A stretch of DNA of 49,282 nucleotides, taken from assembly GCA_018675685.1 (NCBI GenBank), contig JABGXP010000007.1, forward strand, positions 1 through 49,282, written 5' to 3'. This DNA is from a bacterium. Its GTDB lineage: Bacteria > Patescibacteriota > Minisyncoccia > Moranbacterales > DUUL01. The notes under the pieces are model-generated. The model did not search any database. It had not been told where the DNA came from and worked only from the letters and a program-made list of their open reading frames with translations. Made by a program: the position numbers and the translations under genes. Shown here in pieces: positions 44,189-49,282 of the stretch; position 1 is the stretch's first letter, and the number at the start of each line of letters is the position of its first letter.

Positions 44189-45748
44189 CTATTGAACCCT
44201 CTCTGTTACATCGATGTGGTGATAGGGCGTGCTCCAACGCGCAAAATAATTTTTATCAGGGAGAAGCTCAAAGTTTGCATCGAAAATATTATTGAAGATA
44301 ACACGAAAAGAATTAACCGGTGTTATTGTTTCATATAGACTAGTTTTTTCCGTGTCTGGAAAATAGTAGGCATTGAGAATAGAAAAACGTTCTTTCATGT
44401 TTGTTGTTTTCTCGTCTTCCCATTCCAGCATTGATCCAGGCCCATGGTCTGATTGGAGTATTATAATCGGTTTTTCAGCAGAGTTAGTTAGAATTTCTTC
44501 TACCATTTTCAATGTTTTTTGAGCTATAAAGGATGTTTGTTCGGCGTATAAATTGCGATATTCTTCTTTATCCGGATGAAGTTCAAAATAATGACTTCCG
44601 TCATTGCCATACATCCGCCCACCTATTTTTGTTGGGCTTCCGTCTGAAAGAAAAACAAAAGGCGGATGAGGTGCTAAAATGTGGGTATAGGTAAACGTTG
44701 GCTTTTTGATTTTTGCGACTTCACCCATTTTTTCAAATACATGCAAAATTTTATTACGGTGTTGATCAGACTGAAGATTTTTTTGAAGTAGAATCGAAAC
44801 AGGCGTAAGATCTAATAATAAATCACCAAATTCGCCAAATCCAATTTGATTTTGCATAAAAATGTCAGTGTGTTGATTGTTAGCAGTCCCTGTCCAAGTA
44901 TAAGGAAAGGATACAAAAGAGTAACCATTTTTTTTCAATGTTTCATAAACTTGATTGTCATTTAGGATTTTTTGCAAAGGTCCACGGTCTGTTGATTCTT
45001 TCCCCATTGTTAAGGCTATATCATCAAGATATTGGAGATTGAGCGCGGAAGAAATCGAAAGGTACGTTTGAGGATAATTGGCCGTGCTTTGGCTAGCAAC
45101 AAAAAAATCCAAATCTTCCAATGAGGATATGAAACTACTATTATCAACATTATAGATTTCTTTCAAAACATCTTGCCGGGCAAAACCGTCTAAAACAATA
45201 TAGTAAATATCGGGATAAGTTTCTTCGGGAGAAGCCACAATTGAACTATTTGTTTTTGTAATCAATTCCGAGATGTCTTTTGATCTAATTTCATAAAAAA
45301 TTATGTTAGCAGTCGAGATAACGACTAAAATAAGGGAAACAGTATTTAAATAAGAAGAAATTCTCCAAAAGTTTTTTCTCGACTTAGTAATTGAAATTGT
45401 GCAAATCAAAATAAAAAGAAGCCAAATAATTAGTCCAATAGAATAATTTAGGTTTCCATCAAACATTGGTAGGAATGATAAGAAAGGAAGTTTTATGCAG
45501 TGTCCAAAGGAAAAGAATGTAAACAAGAGAATAGAAGAAAGGAGAGCAGCCTTTTCAGGATTTTGGATAAAGTGTCTTATGAAAAGATACACCGCTGTAG
45601 TAAAAGACAAAACTAAGATTGTTGGCCAAAAAGCATGAGCTGGGCTCAGCAAATCCTTATTGTAAGTGTAAAGCGAGAGAACTGAGAAAAGAGAAAAAAG
45701 GTATGGATGAAAATTGATGAACCTTTTTTTGTTTTGAGAACTGCTCAT
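44189..45748 (-). CDS. Membrane-anchored alkaline phosphatase/sulfatase superfamily protein
   Basis: This 519-aa protein has about five transmembrane helices in the first 160 residues. An extracellular domain follows: PDIYYIVLDGFARQDVLKEIY (metal-binding Asp), ANYPQTYLSISSALN with a likely Thr or Ser nucleophile, THILAPHPPFVF, and IIILQSDHGPGSM (Asp-His pair). The pattern fits phosphoethanolamine/glycerol-phosphate transferases or sulfatases of surface polymers. It is the last gene of a minus-strand operon, 3 nt after the methyltransferase. Confidence 0.85.
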   Translation of the reverse strand: MSSSQNKKRFINFHPYLFSLFSVLSLYTYNKDLLSPAHAFWPTILVLSFTTAVYLFIRHFIQNPEKAALLSSILLFTFFSFGHCIKLPFLSFLPMFDGNLNYSIGLIIWLLFILICTISITKSRKNFWRISSYLNTVSLILVVISTANIIFYEIRSKDISELITKTNSSIVASPEETYPDIYYIVLDGFARQDVLKEIYNVDNSSFISSLEDLDFFVASQSTANYPQTYLSISSALNLQYLDDIALTMGKESTDRGPLQKILNDNQVYETLKKNGYSFVSFPYTWTGTANNQHTDIFMQNQIGFGEFGDLLLDLTPVSILLQKNLQSDQHRNKILHVFEKMGEVAKIKKPTFTYTHILAPHPPFVFLSDGSPTKIGGRMYGNDGSHYFELHPDKEEYRNLYAEQTSFIAQKTLKMVEEILTNSAEKPIIILQSDHGPGSMLEWEDEKTTNMKERFSILNAYYFPDTEKTSLYETITPVNSFRVIFNNIFDANFELLPDKNYFARWSTPYHHIDVTERVQ

Positions 45749-45751
45749 TTT

Positions 45752-47131
45752 TTAGAGTTTTGTCATTAAATACAGAGTTCTTTCCGAATCTTTCAATTTA
45801 GTTTTGTCTTTTATCTTGTAGTATTTTGAAAAAGCTTTTTCAAAATACCTTTCATTGTATTTTGGAAAGACGTCCTCTCTTGTTGAAAGTAGTCTTTTGA
45901 CGTTGGAGTCAGACTTTGGAACAAATTCAATGATTAGATTTTTTGCTAGTTTGCTAAAATATTCAGCCACATTTTCAAATGGGAGATTGTTTGAGATAGA
46001 AAGATGATGGATAAGTGCTAATGCCATAATTAAATCAGAATTTGCCCTTTTTTGCAGGGAAATTCTTTCTTCGTGTGCCCAGCCAATACTTGGACTTGGG
46101 TTGGTTAGATCTAACACTAATGGCAAAATATCAGATTCTCGCTGTTTTTTTGTTAGAAGGTAGTTCTTTTCAACAGCAATAGGGTCGATGTCGAAGGAAA
46201 CAGTGGAAATTCCCATATTAGAAGCAATTCTACTAAAAGAACCAGTATTGCTGCCTAAGTCCCAAACATTTCTGGGTTTTCCTGATTTTTCTAGGAATTT
46301 TTTAATGACATTCCTTTTTTGTAAGAAAGAGTTATCAGAATAGTTTGTTTTTTTATAATAATTACCCCACTCAGTCTTTATTTTGGCTGGTTTTAAGGTT
46401 TTTACTGCATTCTCTAAGCTTGAAATAAGAGCTAGATGAGCGTTTTTACTCATTTTAACTGTTCTGGCTATGCGACTTTTTGTTGGTTTGTCTGCATAGT
46501 GTTTTTGCGTTTTTGCATGCAAATGGATGTGCGTAAGTAGAGAAAACTTTAAATAAGATTTTTTTGGCAAAAGAGAACTTGCTAGATCGAGTGGAATACC
46601 GTCAATAAAGGTCTTAAGGAGCTGATTTAAGCGTAGGTCCTGGTAGCACATTAAAGTTAGTGGCGCTAGAAAATGTTGGCAAAACTGTTTATAGGCTATC
46701 CAGGGAGAGCCATTTTCATAGACTTCAAAGGAGAGAGTATCAATAAAGATTGGTTTTCCGTTTTTGAATTGGATATTAAAAGCACTAGCGTCTTTTAGTG
46801 TCATTTCAAAAGAAAGTGCCATTCTTTGCATTTTTAAGGTCAAAAGAGCGGCATCCTTAAGCTGTGAGAAGCACCACTCATAAGGATACGAGATAAAGGG
46901 AACTATTTCCGGGGAAATTGTTTTGAATGTTGAGGAGTTTTGTTTTTTTATACCAACTTCTTTGTGCTTGACTAGGAGATTGTTTTTCCAAAACTCTTCC
47001 AAAATACCTGAAGAAAGCATTTTATTATAGTTTTTTCGGTAGGACTTGTCGATATTTCGGTATAAGACACCCTTTTCTTGAAAAAGAAACCCGCTTGGGT
47101 CGCGAAAAGAGCTTTTGATTTTTGTAACCAT
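45752..47131 (-). CDS. Class I SAM-dependent methyltransferase with long N-terminal region
   Basis: This 459-aa cytoplasmic protein carries motif I VWDLGSNTGSFSRIASNMG (about residues 292-310), FDIDPIAVEKNY as the acidic motif II, and DLIMALALIHHL as a motif IV-like segment. The N-terminal 280 residues begin SSFRDPSGFLFQEKGVLYRNI and include FIDTLSFEVYENGSPWIAYKQF. This layout occurs in a group of large methyltransferases encoded beside sulfatase-like proteins and YLDPGTG small membrane proteins. The likely substrate is a surface lipid or glycan intermediate; not established. Confidence 0.85.
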   Translation of the reverse strand: MVTKIKSSFRDPSGFLFQEKGVLYRNIDKSYRKNYNKMLSSGILEEFWKNNLLVKHKEVGIKKQNSSTFKTISPEIVPFISYPYEWCFSQLKDAALLTLKMQRMALSFEMTLKDASAFNIQFKNGKPIFIDTLSFEVYENGSPWIAYKQFCQHFLAPLTLMCYQDLRLNQLLKTFIDGIPLDLASSLLPKKSYLKFSLLTHIHLHAKTQKHYADKPTKSRIARTVKMSKNAHLALISSLENAVKTLKPAKIKTEWGNYYKKTNYSDNSFLQKRNVIKKFLEKSGKPRNVWDLGSNTGSFSRIASNMGISTVSFDIDPIAVEKNYLLTKKQRESDILPLVLDLTNPSPSIGWAHEERISLQKRANSDLIMALALIHHLSISNNLPFENVAEYFSKLAKNLIIEFVPKSDSNVKRLLSTREDVFPKYNERYFEKAFSKYYKIKDKTKLKDSERTLYLMTKL

Positions 47132-47134
47132 AAA

Positions 47135-47365
47135 CTAGCTTTTTTTAAGATTCTCTTTAGATTCTACCTTTTTCCCCTTAAATAGAGATAAGCCGAAATT
47201 TTTCACTTGCTTAAACCTTAGTTTCAAGGCTACAATTCCGCCAAGGATAGCACCAATCGCCAGTTGGAAGATAAAGCTTCCAGTTCCAGGATCTAGATAG
47301 GCCTGGGCACTATCAGCTGAAAACAAGGTAAATAAGCCAATTAGCACAATATAAAAACTCTGCAT
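47135..47365 (-). CDS. YLDPGTG-motif small membrane protein
   Basis: This 76-aa protein has an N-terminal signal or first helix (IVLIGLFTLFSADSAQA) followed by YLDPGTGSFIFQLAIGAILGGIVALKLRFKQ and a basic tail. The YLDPGTGS motif followed by one helix and basic residues recurs in small proteins next to sulfatases and methyltransferases in many bacteria, with unknown role. It starts the operon, 3 nt ahead of the methyltransferase. Confidence 0.85.
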   Translation of the reverse strand: MQSFYIVLIGLFTLFSADSAQAYLDPGTGSFIFQLAIGAILGGIVALKLRFKQVKNFGLSLFKGKKVESKENLKKS

Positions 47366-47399
47366 TATTTTTTGTTAATATTTTTGCGAATATAACTAC

Positions 47400-47428
47400 A
47401 TTATAGATTAAAAGATCAAATATTAAAA
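47400..47428 (-). promoter_or_regulatory. Possible promoter of the YLDPGTG operon
   Basis: On the minus strand a perfect -10 TATAAT (47405-47400) has a weak -35 TTTTAA (47428-47423) 17 bp upstream. It is divergent from the SPFH promoter. Confidence 0.45.
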
Positions 47429-47460
47429 GGGAAATCAAAGAGGACTGGTAGGTGTAAACA

Positions 47461-47489
47461 TTGACAAAATTCATAAAAAATGCTATAAT
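47461..47489 (+). promoter_or_regulatory. Consensus promoter of the SPFH operon
   Basis: Perfect TTGACA (47461-47466) and TATAAT (47484-47489) are separated by 17 bp. A leader of about 110 nt follows before the start codon. Confidence 0.85.
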
Positions 47490-47602
47490 TTAATAATGTA
47501 AAAAAGGAATAAAAATCTCTTTTACAAAGTTATTTGAAAATTAAGTTAAGTTTATAAAGTCCATCAAACCAAGGACGCAAAAATCAGCAGAGGAGAGAAG
47601 TT

Positions 47603-48601
47603 ATGCAAAAAATTGAAAATGGTTTAAAGATGTTTTTCGTGGTTTTTGTGATATTCATGATTCTTTTGTGGGGTTTTTCAATTATAGGAATTATGATTGA
47701 TACATCCTCAATTGAGGCATATGTCTTGCTTGTTATCGTGAGTATTGCAATATTTGTAATCGTGCGCACAGTGATTTATCGAGTACCTGCGGCGCAAGTT
47801 TCTGTTTTAGAAAGTTTGATTATCGGCAGATTTAATGTGGAAAAAGATGAATTTAATTGTTCAGTTCCACTTAAAAGACCTGCGACAGAAGGGCTTAGCA
47901 TTAAATGGCCTTGGCATAAAATCTATTTATTGAAAAGAGACGTCATGACACTGAGAATCGAAAATCAGCGATATGATGTTAAAAGAGGTGCTGTGGTTGT
48001 TTCTGGTAATGTACAATTTAGACGATCAGATTTTTGCGCCTATCGCGCATTAGCTATTTCCTTGAAGGAGGTTGAGATTGGCATGAGCGCAATAACTGAT
48101 CAAGTTTTGGTTCGCAAGCTTATTGCATCAAAGCTAGAGCAAGCTCTTATGCTGAAAGCTGACATTAATGAAAGCATCGCAATGGCCTTTAAAGAGCCTC
48201 AGAAAGTCACCAACAGAGCGGGAGCGGTAGTGGATAGGATACTTTGGGAAAAAAAGGTTTCTGTTTCTGATCATCGCTATGGAGTTGAAATCACCGCAGT
48301 TAATATTGATCGTATTGATCCCATAGAAGCAATCGCTGCAGCCCGTGCTGACGTTCTAGTAGAGGAACTAAAGAAAGAAAAGGCTAAGATGAAAATGAAA
48401 AGATTTGATGAAATCAGCAAAAAATTCAAGCTTATGTATCCTGAATTAGGTCAAGAAAAGCAATCCCAACTACTTAAGCTAACAGAAGGACTCTCCACAG
48501 AAGAGAAAAAAGTCTTTGGATTGGCTGATTTAAGTGAAATCAAAACTTTAGTTGAGCAACTTATCCCTGCAATAAGAGGGGTGAGAGGGGGGTCACAATG
48601 A
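47603..48601 (+). CDS. SPFH/band-7 family membrane protein
   Basis: This 332-aa protein has two N-terminal hydrophobic segments (about residues 9-31 and 38-57). An SPFH/prohibitin-like domain follows (VPAAQVSVLESLIIGRF; MTLRIENQRYDVKRGAVVVSGNVQFR; VEITAVNIDRIDPIEAIAAAR). A Lys/Glu-rich coiled coil (about 250-285) completes it. Such proteins form large membrane rings or microdomains that organise other membrane proteins. The start codon has a good ribosome-binding site (GAGGAG). It overlaps the next gene by 4 bp (ATGA), so the two products probably work together. Confidence 0.85.
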   Translation: MQKIENGLKMFFVVFVIFMILLWGFSIIGIMIDTSSIEAYVLLVIVSIAIFVIVRTVIYRVPAAQVSVLESLIIGRFNVEKDEFNCSVPLKRPATEGLSIKWPWHKIYLLKRDVMTLRIENQRYDVKRGAVVVSGNVQFRRSDFCAYRALAISLKEVEIGMSAITDQVLVRKLIASKLEQALMLKADINESIAMAFKEPQKVTNRAGAVVDRILWEKKVSVSDHRYGVEITAVNIDRIDPIEAIAAARADVLVEELKKEKAKMKMKRFDEISKKFKLMYPELGQEKQSQLLKLTEGLSTEEKKVFGLADLSEIKTLVEQLIPAIRGVRGGSQ

Positions 48602-49266
48602 CAACTGTCATTACAATAGGGCTAGTAATATCAATTATAGCAATTATATCTTTTGCGCTAATTGGTAGTAAAACAAGTTCTGGAGGTGAGGGTATACTTT
48701 CCTTGCCAAGACTTAAAATCCCAACCTGGTTAACAGGTTGGTTTAACTGGGGTGGATTCACAACAATAGTTTTACTTTTAGTGCTAGGATATTTCGGTTA
48801 TAGTGGGTATCAATATTTTTTTCATGGTGAAGAAAATAAAGTACACATTGCTAGAGCTGAAATTGGTGATGCTGGGATGGTTTTTTTCACAATCCCTAAA
48901 ATTGGTCCAGAATTCGAGAATAAAATTATTTTCGATAAGGCCTGGGGGTTTCGTTTCAGTGAAGGTAACGCATCAATTAATTTTCCTAGAGCAACATTAT
49001 TTCAATTCAATGAAAGAAATGGGGAGGCTGGAGCACGTTTTTTCACAAACGTAATTGGAATTGGTAGCACAAAAAGACCGACCGAAAAGTTCAGAGGAAG
49101 TATTAAAGGTGGTCAACCTGGAATTCCCAAGAATGTAGCATTAATTAGAAGTGGTTCTGAATTGCGGCTGCAAAGCAGAGCTGAACAAATGTTGTTTGTG
49201 CCCAAGGGTGCAATTTTAGGAGATTTCCCGCATGTGAAGTATAGACTGAAACTTAAAAAGAAGTGA
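48598..49266 (+). CDS. SPFH-coupled membrane protein of unknown function
   Basis: This 222-aa protein has two transmembrane helices (about residues 4-22 and 57-75) separated by a loop with IPTWLTGWFNWGG, and a C-terminal domain of about 140 residues that looks beta-rich with a basic end. No family is recognised; the pairing resembles NfeD-SPFH partnerships in gene order, but no NfeD signature is visible. The start overlaps the SPFH stop as ATGA, indicating translational coupling. Confidence 0.75.
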   Translation: MTTVITIGLVISIIAIISFALIGSKTSSGGEGILSLPRLKIPTWLTGWFNWGGFTTIVLLLVLGYFGYSGYQYFFHGEENKVHIARAEIGDAGMVFFTIPKIGPEFENKIIFDKAWGFRFSEGNASINFPRATLFQFNERNGEAGARFFTNVIGIGSTKRPTEKFRGSIKGGQPGIPKNVALIRSGSELRLQSRAEQMLFVPKGAILGDFPHVKYRLKLKKK

Positions 49267-49282
49267 TTATTAAAGCTGTAAA

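Overview
The window looks like a chromosomal segment from a Candidate Phyla Radiation (Patescibacteria) bacterium. It is AT-rich and uses short spacers and ATGA/GTGA gene overlaps. It carries a minimal VirB4/PrgI/VirB2-type secretion locus of the kind common in these genomes, many small unrecognised membrane proteins, and a 23S rRNA with a large insertion. TGA acts as a stop and Trp is encoded by TGG, which argues against the TGA-recoding lineages (Gracilibacteria, Absconditabacteria). The exact class cannot be read from this segment.

Layout. 1-11.3 kb (+): a compact type IV secretion-like locus. It holds the C-terminal part of a VirB6/TrbL-like protein cut by the left edge, an unknown protein, PrgI, a TraC-like N-domain protein, a VirB4 ATPase, a Pro/Gln-repeat membrane protein, a CPBP-like protein with altered active site, a 992-aa secreted anchored protein, a VirB2-like pilin and a membrane-anchored beta-propeller-like protein. 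11.3-14.5 kb (-): a three-gene surface glycan operon with a GT2 and two different O-antigen-ligase/polymerase-like proteins. 14.7-29.0 kb (+): DUF134 regulator, metG, tatD, GT4, murB, a hibernation factor, recQ, secA, an LtaS-like sulfatase fused to a GDPD-like domain, and a GT-C membrane glycosyltransferase.

29.0-33.2 kb: a 23S-5S rRNA unit with no 16S gene in front of it. Its long leader has its own consensus promoter, an attenuator-like terminator and a GC-rich 39-codon open frame. The 23S has an insertion of about 240 nt in helix 79 that folds into a long hairpin. The 5S is enclosed by a 14-bp processing stem. 33.2-34.5 kb (-): small secreted or Cys-rich proteins. 34.7-38.0 kb (+): a membrane protein, then secE-nusG-rplK-rplA-rpmG-tRNA-Trp with a clear L1-type operator between rplK and rplA that resembles this window's own 23S L1 site.

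38.1-44.1 kb (+): membrane protein, ferritin-like protein, small unknown, and a membrane spermidine-synthase-like pair (a membrane-only copy followed by a full-length copy), then plsC. 44.2-47.4 kb (-): an operon of YLDPGTG small protein, methyltransferase and alkaline-phosphatase-superfamily protein. 47.6-49.3 kb (+): SPFH/band-7 protein and an overlapping membrane partner.

Most accessory genes concern the envelope: surface glycans, phospholipid headgroup polymers, lipid acylation and a secretion machine. The rest is housekeeping translation, export and repair. The observations most worth follow-up are the 23S leader with its 39-codon frame, the 23S insertion, the LtaS-GDPD fusion, the membrane-only synthase paralogue and the minimal secretion locus with its embedded CPBP-like protein.
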